Source: Robiginitomaculum sp.
Lineage (GTDB): Bacteria; Pseudomonadota; Alphaproteobacteria; Caulobacterales; Maricaulaceae
Reading direction: 5' to 3'
NCBI GenBank assembly: GCA_002733605.1
Contig: NVWK01000005.1
Location: 62,001-126,000 of the forward strand
DNA: 64,000 nucleotides
A model generated the notes under the pieces. The model was not told where the DNA came from. It saw only the letters and a list, made by a program, of their open reading frames with translations, and ran no database searches. The position numbers were made by a program, and so were the translations under genes. Positions 17,383 through 25,617 of the stretch are shown here, one piece after another. Each line of letters begins with the position of its first letter. The stretch's first letter is position 1.

Positions 17383-19707
17383 TTAGAATCTGACGCCTGC
17401 ACGGATACCGTAAGTTCGCGGAGGAGCAACTCGATTGAAGAACAAACCATTCTTGACGGGACTTTGCACCGAGCCAGAAAAAGTGAATTCATCTTCAATA
17501 TTATCAACAAATGCGCTGACCCAATACCCTCCTGCATGCGTCTCATAAGTTATACGAGCATTAGATTTCATGAAGGAACCCTGATAGGCGTCGGGCAAAA
17601 AATCAACTGTCAAATAGCGACCGGATTGAAAACGAGTATCTGCGCCGAAGGTAAGAGTTCCACTGGCACCAAGATCAAATATGTGCTCATACCCTAGATT
17701 AATAGTCCATTTGGGTGAATTAACACCGGGCTGCCCAGAACAATCTACGTCGTAAATGGCGGCTCTTGGAGTAGTCGTGGTAAGACTCGTTGGAGATACC
17801 TGACAGCCAACTGCTGGCGACGCCCCTGATGAAGAAAATGCCTGATACTCCAGTTCGTCATAATTGGTATCTAGATACTGTACATCAACAGACAGAAGAT
17901 CATTTGATGTAAGCTGATACAACAACTCGGCCTCCACACCCTTGATGGAAAGCTTACCCGCATTTTCTGTTATGAACACGGGGCCGTTGATACCCGGCGC
18001 AACTTCGACGGGCCCTAGATGAGAAACCTGTTGATCCTTATACTTCCATACAAAAGCTTCTAGGTTCAATTGAAGGCTATCACTGAGGAAACGGTTTTTT
18101 GAGCCGAGGGTGTAAGCGGTCAACCCCTCAGGCTTAGAAATATTGTTTGGAGCTAATGCTGCGAAGGGAACACCAGATTTGTACCCTGTCGATACAGTCG
18201 TATAAAGAAGAGAATCTGGCGAAACGTCATATTCAACACCCGCTTTCCACGTCATTTTATCAGTTTTATGATCCGTCAGTGCGATTGTCTGTAGATTGAG
18301 AAAAATCGGCTGCAATGGGAATACGTTTGGTACAAACCCAACAAAAGGCGAGAGAGTTAGAAGAGTATCCTGAGTTTTAACATCACTCGTGTAACGAAGC
18401 CCCCCAGTCAACCGAAAGGTATCGGTTAGAGAATAAGTTGCCTGCCCAAATATGGCGGTACTTTCGGTAGTAAGGGCAGAAACAAAATCGGTCTTATTAC
18501 TAGCTTGGTCAAAGGTCTGGAGTGAGTCTACGTTTTCGTCAAAACGATACGCGCCTAATACCCAGTTAAACCGTTCAGTATCACCCGTAAGCCTAACTTC
18601 TAAAGACGTCTGCTCCGACTGCTCATCAATATCTAGGACAAACCCTCCAGACATACTCGTGACGTCATAGCTAGTCTCCCGATAGGCCGGAATAACGGTA
18701 AGGTTAGCAAAACCCAAGTCCCAATTCAAAGTAGCATGCACACCAAAGAATGAACTATCCTGACTGCCTGCGTTGGGAATCTGGACTTGTGGGACTGGCG
18801 CCGTAGGAGAAACTGCCTGATAGGCAGCAATCACACGTGGATCGAAGACCCCCAACCGCTCACCTGGCTGCAGCAATGGAAGGATTGTCCCACCTCCGCC
18901 GACTCCGCCGGCTTCAGCATAATCCATTGAAAACAGGACGTCAAAATTCGACCCTACCGGGTCCAATAGAAATTGCCCGCGAACTGCGATAATATCCTCG
19001 TCGTCACTCCCGTCGCTGAAATAACCATCATGCTTAGAAATTTGTCCAGAAAGCCGTAAAGCAGCACTCTCACCTATCGACGCGTTCACCGCGCCAGACG
19101 CCCGCACTGTTTCGTGGTTCCCGTATTCGGCTGTTAAAAACCCTCCGGATTCTTCTAGCTTAGGTCTAACCGGAATTACATTGATAGCTCCACCTGTCGC
19201 GTTTCTGCCGTAGAGAGTGCCCTGAGGCCCCTTGAGGACTTCAATTCTCTCGATGTCATAGAAAAGGCCTGCCGGGGCAGCAGGGCGAGACAAGTAAACG
19301 CCATCATAATTGAAGGCGACACTATTTTCTGCGAATGAGTTTGCGCCAAAAGTGCCAACACCTCGCAGATAAATTTGGGTGAAAGAATGTGCTGGCTGAA
19401 TTTGGATGGATGGAAAGAGTCGCGAGAGCCCGGTTGATTGCGTAATACCTAAGTCAGTTAGCTGAGCACCGGTTACGGCACTGACGGCTAATGCTGCATT
19501 TTGCAAGTTCTCCTCACGGCGTTGCGCAGTAACGATGATTTCATCAAGACTTGCTCGCTCCGTAACGCCGGAAGAGTTCGCCACGCTTTCAGAAGGAACT
19601 CCCTGTACATCATCGCTTTGAGGGACTTCCGATTGCGCTGAAGCAACCATGGACTGAGAAAGGGCTGCTATTGCCGCCCCAGCATAAAAAAACTTCCTAA
19701 TAGACAT
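17383..19707 (-). CDS. TonB-dependent receptor of the catabolic cluster
   Basis: About 774 aa from the ATG at 19707, chosen because GAGGAGT lies just upstream; the longer frame to 19731 lacks such a site. It has a Sec signal peptide to about ASAQ and a TonB-box-like segment DEIIVTAQRREENLQNAAL. The plug has SIQIQPAHSFTQIYLRGVGT and VLKGPQGTLYGRNATGGAINVIP, and the long barrel ends in RAGVRF. Receptors with this ENLQ/QGTLYGRNATGGAI pattern are common in Sphingomonadales and relatives, beside genes for degradation of hydrophobic organic compounds. It is divergent from the LysR gene at 19917, which probably controls it. Confidence 0.88.
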   Translation of the reverse strand: MSIRKFFYAGAAIAALSQSMVASAQSEVPQSDDVQGVPSESVANSSGVTERASLDEIIVTAQRREENLQNAALAVSAVTGAQLTDLGITQSTGLSRLFPSIQIQPAHSFTQIYLRGVGTFGANSFAENSVAFNYDGVYLSRPAAPAGLFYDIERIEVLKGPQGTLYGRNATGGAINVIPVRPKLEESGGFLTAEYGNHETVRASGAVNASIGESAALRLSGQISKHDGYFSDGSDDEDIIAVRGQFLLDPVGSNFDVLFSMDYAEAGGVGGGGTILPLLQPGERLGVFDPRVIAAYQAVSPTAPVPQVQIPNAGSQDSSFFGVHATLNWDLGFANLTVIPAYRETSYDVTSMSGGFVLDIDEQSEQTSLEVRLTGDTERFNWVLGAYRFDENVDSLQTFDQASNKTDFVSALTTESTAIFGQATYSLTDTFRLTGGLRYTSDVKTQDTLLTLSPFVGFVPNVFPLQPIFLNLQTIALTDHKTDKMTWKAGVEYDVSPDSLLYTTVSTGYKSGVPFAALAPNNISKPEGLTAYTLGSKNRFLSDSLQLNLEAFVWKYKDQQVSHLGPVEVAPGINGPVFITENAGKLSIKGVEAELLYQLTSNDLLSVDVQYLDTNYDELEYQAFSSSGASPAVGCQVSPTSLTTTTPRAAIYDVDCSGQPGVNSPKWTINLGYEHIFDLGASGTLTFGADTRFQSGRYLTVDFLPDAYQGSFMKSNARITYETHAGGYWVSAFVDNIEDEFTFSGSVQSPVKNGLFFNRVAPPRTYGIRAGVRF

Positions 19708-19916
19708 TTGGTACTCCTCGTAAGATTTCAAGTTTTATTCTAATATTCCCGCGTCGCAAATAACGACCTTCAAGCTCAGGGCCCCTTTTCTTCTTGCATA
19801 TGTATTCGCAACATGTGATCCATAAAAGATATCTATTTTGTCTTTGTGATCGTAATTGGTTATGTCCCGACAAAAAGTAAAAATCCTTGTATTAAGTTCC
19901 CAAGAAGGTGTGATTT

Positions 19917-20828
19917 ATGAAACTGCACAACCTACGCGACTTCATCGCCGTAGCAAGAACCGGAGGTATCAGAGCGGCTGCTCGTGAACTAAATCTCAGC
20001 CAACCCGCGATTTCTAAAAGCATCGCGCAGCTTGAAACAGAGCTCGGCACCCCGCTATTTGAACGCAGTGCAAGAGGCTCTTCACTTAATATGTATGGGG
20101 AGCGCTTTCTTGATCGTGCTGAAGCCGTAATGCAGGAGCTGTCCCGAGGAAAGGAAGAAATGTTACAACTCCGTGGGGATACAGGCGGAAATGTTTCGAT
20201 TTCTGCATCAAGTGTTATCAGCCTGGCAGTGTTGACTAAGGCAATCTCTCGCTTCCGAAAACGGTTTCCAGATGCTCATGTTAACATCAGTGAGGGATCT
20301 TATTCTGCAACACTACGTAGATTACGCAATCGCAACCTTGATTTTTCCGTTGGCCCGGTCCCTACCGCAGAAATAGCCGATGATTTGTTCGTCGAACATC
20401 TTTTCAATAATGACCGCTGTGTCATTGGCAGAAGAGGTCACCCCTTACAATCCGCAACCCATCTGGGCGAACTTATGTCCGCCGAATGGATAACGACGAG
20501 CGCTGTTGGGCCAAACGATGATGAGTACCGCGAAATATTCGAAGGTCAGGGCTTAGCCCCACCTACTTCTTTAATTAAATGCGAGTCTCTCATAGCGTTA
20601 ATCGCCTTGTTAGCAGGAACTGACGCACTCGCATTCCTACCCCGCCAATGGGCGACTTCTGAACTTGCACGAAGCATTTTAGCCGAAATTCCTATCACAG
20701 AAAAAATACCCGGCCCTAGCACCTGCCTGATGCGTCCGAACGGGCTACCCCTCACCCCAGCCGCTGAAGCTCTCGCTGACGCCATTCGTACGGTCGTCAA
20801 AAGCGGGGGGATAGACAACAGTTATTAG
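19917..20828 (+). CDS. LysR-family transcriptional regulator (GbpR/galactose-binding-type)
   Basis: 303 aa with an AAGGTG ribosome site. The N-terminal helix-turn-helix is ARTGGIRAAARELNLSQPAISKSIAQLE (residues 14-41). An effector domain follows with PxGLPLTPAAEALADAIR near the end. It faces away from the TonB receptor (209-bp divergent promoter) and precedes FAH, VOC, cupin and P450 genes in the same direction. It is the likely regulator of both arms of this half-cluster. A 26-bp perfect hairpin separates it from the FAH gene. Confidence 0.85.
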   Translation: MKLHNLRDFIAVARTGGIRAAARELNLSQPAISKSIAQLETELGTPLFERSARGSSLNMYGERFLDRAEAVMQELSRGKEEMLQLRGDTGGNVSISASSVISLAVLTKAISRFRKRFPDAHVNISEGSYSATLRRLRNRNLDFSVGPVPTAEIADDLFVEHLFNNDRCVIGRRGHPLQSATHLGELMSAEWITTSAVGPNDDEYREIFEGQGLAPPTSLIKCESLIALIALLAGTDALAFLPRQWATSELARSILAEIPITEKIPGPSTCLMRPNGLPLTPAAEALADAIRTVVKSGGIDNSY

Positions 20829-20841
20829 ACAGACATAATTC

Positions 20842-20901
20842 GTATCTTTTAACCCTTATTTTCCTCCGATATCAAGGAGGAAAATAAGGGTTAAAAGATA
20901 C
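20842..20901 (+). promoter_or_regulatory. 26-bp perfect inverted repeat touching the FAH start codon
   Basis: Arms 20842-20867 and 20876-20901 are fully complementary over 26 bp, with an 8-nt loop GATATCAA. The right arm ends on the base before the ATG at 20902. A Shine-Dalgarno-like AAGGAGG (20874-20880) is at the loop edge, 21 nt from the start, and would be largely buried in the stem. No T-tract follows, so an ordinary terminator for the LysR gene is unlikely. It may control translation or processing of the FAH-VOC-cupin-P450 message, or be a protein-binding palindrome. Confidence 0.8.
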
Positions 20902-21762
20902 ATGAAATTGATTTCATTCACACAAAACGGTATAGATAGTTTCGGCGTTATAAAGGGAGATATGGTCGTAGACCTGACTTCCAAATTCAAGGGCATAACT
21001 TGCCTATCCAACCTTCTGGAAGCAAATCAAATCAATAAAGCGAGGGATTACTGCGTTTCAGCCCAAGGAGATTTCCATCTTTCTGAAATCGATTTTCTTC
21101 CAGTTATCCCCAATCCATCAAAGATCATCTGCCTAGCAATCAATTTCAAAGGGCATGTTCTTGAAACGGGGCGAGACATGCCCAAATATCCGGTGACCTT
21201 TCATCGCCACGCCCAAACACTCACGGGACATAAGACCTCCCTCATACGTCCTTCCGTGTCTGATAACCTCGACTATGAAGGTGAACTCGCTGTTGTCCTT
21301 GGAAAGCGCGGAGGAAATATATCTGTCGAGAATGCGATGGACTATGTCGCGGGTTATACTTGCTTTAACGAGGCAAGTATTCGCGACTGGCAAAAGCACA
21401 GCCATCTTTACGGAATGGGCAAGAATTTCAGAGGTACAGGCGCGGTCGGACCATGGATGGTTACGAAAGACGAGATTCCTAATCCCGAAAATTTAGTTCT
21501 TACGACGCTTCTTAATGGTGTGCAAATGCAGCAAGTCGCCATGGATGATCTCATATTCACTATCCCCGAAATGATAGCCTATGTATCTCAAGCACTTGAC
21601 TGGCAGCCCGGTGATATCTTGGTAACAGGCACTCCGTCTGGCGTTGGGCTTTTCCAAAAACCACCAAGATTTCTAAGACCCGGAGATCAGATCGAAGTGA
21701 GCATAACCGAGATTGGAACTCTGCTAAATACTGTTGCGGACCAGCTCCCATTAGAAAATTAA
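20902..21762 (+). CDS. Fumarylacetoacetate hydrolase family protein
   Basis: 286 aa. It shows the catalytic His motif CLAINFKGHVLETG (His85) and the metal ligands Glu126 and Glu128 in DYEGELAVVLGK. Asp162 is in NEASIRDWQ, and VTGTPSGVG is near 245. These are the full active-site signature of FAH-family hydrolases and decarboxylases, which split fumarylpyruvate, acylpyruvates or related ring-cleavage products. The start fits the family opening MKLxxFxxxG. Its leader is a 26-bp hairpin. It is 12 bp ahead of a VOC gene and probably forms an operon with the next three genes. Confidence 0.88.
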   Translation: MKLISFTQNGIDSFGVIKGDMVVDLTSKFKGITCLSNLLEANQINKARDYCVSAQGDFHLSEIDFLPVIPNPSKIICLAINFKGHVLETGRDMPKYPVTFHRHAQTLTGHKTSLIRPSVSDNLDYEGELAVVLGKRGGNISVENAMDYVAGYTCFNEASIRDWQKHSHLYGMGKNFRGTGAVGPWMVTKDEIPNPENLVLTTLLNGVQMQQVAMDDLIFTIPEMIAYVSQALDWQPGDILVTGTPSGVGLFQKPPRFLRPGDQIEVSITEIGTLLNTVADQLPLEN

Positions 21763-21774
21763 AGGATACCTCCC

Positions 21775-22335
21775 ATGAAAACTTTACATCAAAGCAGGTT
21801 TGAACATTTCGGCATCAACGTAATGGACATCAAAAAGATGGAGAAATTCTACTGCACAATGTTCGGCTTCGTCGCCAGTGATCGTGGCAAACGGTTCAAC
21901 GGAACCAACATCGTTTTTCTCACCAAAAGTGCGAATGATCATCACCAGCTAGTTCTGATCGATGGACGCCCTCCCGAAGCAGAATATTCAACAATCAACC
22001 AGATTTCATTTGGTCTAACAGACCTTGATGAATTGCGAAATGCATATGAGACGCTAATTAAAATGGGAATAGACCCTGTTGATATTATTCAAATAGATCA
22101 CGGCAATGCCTGGTCGTTTTATACAAAGGATCCCGAAGGAAACCCCCTTGAACTATTTTGCGATTCCCCTTGGCACACACCTCAACCCTGCAGAGGTGAT
22201 CTCGACATTTCAAAGTCTAGCGAAGTTATAATGAAACAAACTGAAAAACTCTGCCGTTCGCGACCAGGGTTTTCCACAAGGGAAGAATGGTCGCTGAAAA
22301 TGGAAAAAACCATGGCTAGAGCTGTTGAGGCCTAA
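21775..22335 (+). CDS. VOC-family protein (glyoxalase/catechol 2,3-dioxygenase-like)
   Basis: 186 aa with an AAGGA site. A single-to-double VOC fold has candidate metal ligands His11 (FEHFGINV), His in DHHQLVLID and Glu in GNPLELFCD. The body resembles a small type I extradiol dioxygenase or glyoxalase. A 45-residue tail follows (RPGFSTREEWSLKMEKTMARAVEA). It could be a second ring-cleavage enzyme or an isomerase in the pathway. It follows the FAH gene by 12 bp. Confidence 0.78.
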   Translation: MKTLHQSRFEHFGINVMDIKKMEKFYCTMFGFVASDRGKRFNGTNIVFLTKSANDHHQLVLIDGRPPEAEYSTINQISFGLTDLDELRNAYETLIKMGIDPVDIIQIDHGNAWSFYTKDPEGNPLELFCDSPWHTPQPCRGDLDISKSSEVIMKQTEKLCRSRPGFSTREEWSLKMEKTMARAVEA

Positions 22336-22384
22336 GTTGTCGCCTCAAAAAAACAATTACCACTAAATAACGGATTCCTATATA

Positions 22385-22945
22385 ATGAACGATAGCAATA
22401 AAAATCACCGCGTTACTCCAAAAGTCGCGCCAATTCGCCGAATAATCACTGGCCATAATGAACAGGGCCAAGCGGTTGTTATCAGTGATGAACTCTGCCC
22501 TCACGCAGATCCCATTATGAACCAAGAATATTTAGCGACAACAGAAATGTGGACCACAACTGTTCCTGCTGACAATAAAACAGCGGGTGACCCAGTTGTC
22601 CTACCTCATAAAGTTGCGCCTCCTGACGGTGGCGCCGTTTTTCGGGTTGTGGAATTTCCCCCTGATGAAAGTTTCCGTCACAAATTACGACCAGACCAGG
22701 CAATCTTGGATGGACCTGAAACATCGAAGAAAAATCAGATGCTGCACCGCACTCGGTCACTTGATTTCGTCGTTGTTATGGCTGGGGAAATATGCTGCGT
22801 GATGGACGAGGGTGAGGTTCTCATGAAGGCTGGTGATGTTATGGTCCAAAGAGGAACAAATCATGATTGGCAAAACCGAAGTGATGAAGTTGCGCGCATT
22901 GCATTCGTTTTGGTTGATGCTCTTGCTGATCACGACGACGCATAG
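22385..22945 (+). CDS. Single-domain cupin protein
   Basis: 186 aa. The first 100 residues lack a clear motif. The C-terminal cupin barrel is GEICCVMDEGEVLMKAGDVMVQRGTNHDWQNRS, with PG-type turns and His in GTNHDWQN near 157. The first cupin motif lacks the usual two histidines, so metal binding may be incomplete. Proteins of this layout occur in aromatic degradation clusters, often annotated only as cupin, and may be isomerases or accessory dioxygenases. There is no strong ribosome site; 49 bp separate it from the VOC gene. Confidence 0.7.
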   Translation: MNDSNKNHRVTPKVAPIRRIITGHNEQGQAVVISDELCPHADPIMNQEYLATTEMWTTTVPADNKTAGDPVVLPHKVAPPDGGAVFRVVEFPPDESFRHKLRPDQAILDGPETSKKNQMLHRTRSLDFVVVMAGEICCVMDEGEVLMKAGDVMVQRGTNHDWQNRSDEVARIAFVLVDALADHDDA

Positions 22946-23068
22946 ATCATCAATTTATAATACACTGAAGTGTCTTCTCTTATATCGCCATTAGGTCGGA
23001 AATTTCAAATCGAGTATTAGGCAATCGAAAATAGCCTACACATTTTTACTTATCCAGAAGAGTTACAA

Positions 23069-24286
23069 ATGACCGAGACAAAAACCAAGACACCGGAACA
23101 AACGCCCCCCAGCCTGAATATCAATCTGTTTTCTGTTTCATCACTGGAGTGTCCCTATGAAAACTATAAAACTATTCGCGATACAGCCCCAGTAACGTAC
23201 CTTTCGCCCGACGGCATATATGCTCTTGGCCGTTATACAAATGTCAGACAGGCTCTGACCGACTGGGAAAAATTTTCTTCATCTGAAGGCGTTGCGCTAA
23301 ATGACGGGATGAACTTCGCCCTCAAAGGTACTACATTGGGTAGCAACCCACCCGAGCACGGGCGCTTACGCAGTGTTTTAACCCGCCCACTCATGCCTCA
23401 ATCGATCAACCAACTTCGCGAGCGCATGCAAGGTCTTGCAGCTGAGCTTATTAACAATTTGGCCAAAAAAGGCCAGTTTGATGCTGTACCCGATCTCGCG
23501 AGACATCTTCCACTGACGGTGGTGTCCGAACTAGTAGGCTTGCCAGAGGAAGGGCGCCAAAGAATGCTTGATTGGGCCGCAGCCGGCTTCAACTGCATGG
23601 GCCCCAGTGGCAATGAGCGTGTAGAAAACGGCTTTCCAACAATAATGGAAATGGGCAAATATGTTTCCGATCCATCGCTACCGGATCGCCTACGTCCAGG
23701 TAGTTGGTCAGCGACACTCTACGAAGCTGTGAAATCTGGAGAATTAGTGGAAAAGGAATTTCAATCGGTAATAGCCGGTTACCTAACGCCATCGTTAGAT
23801 ACTACGATATTTGCGATTTCAAACATGATAAAGCTCTTTGCTGAAAATCCGGAGCAATGGGCAAAACTGCGGGCAGAACCTGCCCTGGCGGCACGAGCAA
23901 TTAATGAGGCACTCAGAATTGAAAGTCCTTTACAGTATTTCTCCCGACTTACGACTGAGGAAGTCAATGTCGATGGCTTTGTTATTCCGGCGAACAGTAG
24001 AGTCTTAATGATGTTCGCATCCGCAAACCGTGACGAACGGAAGTTCCAGAATCCGGAGACATTTGATATTACACGCGCTTCCACCGGCGGCGGCGGGCAT
24101 TTGGCGTTCGGAACTGCTCATCATATGTGTGCGGGACGTAATCTCGCTTTGCTCGAAATGCGGGTTCTTCTTGACGAAATGATCAAGCAATTCACAAGTA
24201 TAAGGCTTATCAGCGAAAAACGTGTCATCAATAACATGCTCCGTGGCTATCAAAATATCGTAATTGAAGTAGACCCCGCGAATTAA
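23069..24286 (+). CDS. Cytochrome P450
   Basis: 405 aa, soluble bacterial P450 length. The I-helix oxygen-activation segment is IAGYLTPSLDTTIF, with a prolyl-seryl version of the usual AGxDT. The ExxR motif is EALRIESP near 276. The heme-thiolate loop is LAFGTAHHMCAGRNLA near 345-358, with Cys as the fifth ligand. It would need a ferredoxin and reductase; none is encoded within the cluster. It probably makes the first hydroxylation or O-demethylation on the substrate. It is last of the rightward set and ends at a region with hairpins. Confidence 0.9.
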   Translation: MTETKTKTPEQTPPSLNINLFSVSSLECPYENYKTIRDTAPVTYLSPDGIYALGRYTNVRQALTDWEKFSSSEGVALNDGMNFALKGTTLGSNPPEHGRLRSVLTRPLMPQSINQLRERMQGLAAELINNLAKKGQFDAVPDLARHLPLTVVSELVGLPEEGRQRMLDWAAAGFNCMGPSGNERVENGFPTIMEMGKYVSDPSLPDRLRPGSWSATLYEAVKSGELVEKEFQSVIAGYLTPSLDTTIFAISNMIKLFAENPEQWAKLRAEPALAARAINEALRIESPLQYFSRLTTEEVNVDGFVIPANSRVLMMFASANRDERKFQNPETFDITRASTGGGGHLAFGTAHHMCAGRNLALLEMRVLLDEMIKQFTSIRLISEKRVINNMLRGYQNIVIEVDPAN

Positions 24287-24313
24287 TAGATACCAATAAC
24301 TCTATGCGGTTAA

Positions 24314-24362
24314 AGAAAGTAGTGAAGTTAAGAGTTAACAGGACAAAACTTCACCACTTTCT
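24314..24362. terminator. 16-bp stem-loop between convergent P450 and mcrC genes
   Basis: Arms 24314-24329 and 24347-24362 pair over 16 bp with one G-U-type mismatch and a 17-nt loop. It lies 28 bp after the P450 stop and ahead of the convergent mcrC stop at 24576. There is no T-run, so its role as a terminator is uncertain. The rest of 24287-24575 holds no gene. Confidence 0.4.
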
Positions 24363-24575
24363 AATGTGCATATTGCACTTAACAACTATGATGACATTGT
24401 AATATCTAGTCAATGAGACCCGTATAATGCTCTGTAACCTACATTGACTATGGTAGCACTTAGTATTAATTTAGTGCTCTAGGAGTTCTTATGTCTGTGA
24501 AATCATCAATATAAATGACTAAAGAGACACATCACTTTACATTCAAACATTTACAAACATGCCCGCAAACGAGTT

Positions 24576-25616
24576 TCAAATAAAGCCCAGAAGCTCCTCA
24601 TGGATATCATGCCATGCCTGGTTTAAGTTTACAGACACAATTTTCACAGGAAACCCCATGATTGTATAATCAAGGGACAAACAGTCCCCACTGGTCGGAT
24701 ATATCAACAAACCGGAAACAACAGCATCTGGATTTTTGGATTGCGTGTGGATGAGATAAGTGGACAGTTGATAAAGGTGTGCTGATCGCACAGTCTTTTT
24801 CCCAAAACGCCCTTTCGTAAGCGCCTCTTTATAATATTTAGCATCAGAAACAATAATACGCCCCGCGTTACTCTTGGTACCTTTTAAGGTTATGTCCGTC
24901 TGCATCCCAGGCAAAAAATTTAAATGCGCGCTATTTTGACTGACTGCATCCCATTGTAATCTTTGAGAACCAACCTCGAAATTTTGCGATTCCAATTTAT
25001 AAAAGTTAAGTAAAAAGGCTTCGAATATTGCAGCCATTTGTTTTTCGTTTTCAAGGATGTTTTTAAACTTGTTACCTGAGCCAAGCTCATCCGGCATAAG
25101 TGAATGAAAAACAAACTCACTTATCTTTAAAGGTAGGCCGTAATGCGCTAGATTTCTTGACAGTTGCACTCGAGCAAAGACACTTCCCGAAACCCGAATA
25201 TCAGTCACATTGGCAAACCGCTTCAAGGTAAGACGTAGTTCATGACGAAGAGATTGTTGCACATCTTTGCAAGAAGATAATTTTCTAAGAGTACTTTTAA
25301 GAATTTGGTTATGCAAAATATCTAGGGTGAATTCATCCATATCACATACGGCAAAACCTCTTAGGAGAGTCTGCCGTTTTGCAATCAGGTCCATGCGCAG
25401 TTTACCACGAGGGCAACGGGTTTCATCCGTGTACCCAACATATCCTTGGCCTAACCCTCTCCGTAACAACCTTTTAGTGCTTTGATTAAGTACCTTAGCA
25501 AAAAGGTTTGGTAGATCCGGGCTTATGTCTTGCCCAACATCAACGAGTGCCCCAGGTGTAAATTTACCCCACGCGTAAAGCATGAGATAATAAATATTAC
25601 GGATGGGGATAGACAC
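24576..25616 (-). CDS. mcrC: McrC, nuclease partner of McrB (type IV restriction)
   Basis: About 346 aa from a GTG at 25614-25616, one base after the mcrB stop. This start yields the family opening SIPIRNIYYLMLYAWG, while longer readings run back into mcrB. The C-terminal PD-(D/E)XK core is MQTDITLKG then IIVSDAKYYKEA. McrC joins McrB hexamers and cuts methylated or otherwise modified DNA. It is tightly coupled to mcrB and A+T-rich, typical of island defence genes. Confidence 0.9.
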   Translation of the reverse strand: MSIPIRNIYYLMLYAWGKFTPGALVDVGQDISPDLPNLFAKVLNQSTKRLLRRGLGQGYVGYTDETRCPRGKLRMDLIAKRQTLLRGFAVCDMDEFTLDILHNQILKSTLRKLSSCKDVQQSLRHELRLTLKRFANVTDIRVSGSVFARVQLSRNLAHYGLPLKISEFVFHSLMPDELGSGNKFKNILENEKQMAAIFEAFLLNFYKLESQNFEVGSQRLQWDAVSQNSAHLNFLPGMQTDITLKGTKSNAGRIIVSDAKYYKEALTKGRFGKKTVRSAHLYQLSTYLIHTQSKNPDAVVSGLLIYPTSGDCLSLDYTIMGFPVKIVSVNLNQAWHDIHEELLGFI

Positions 25617-25617
25617 G

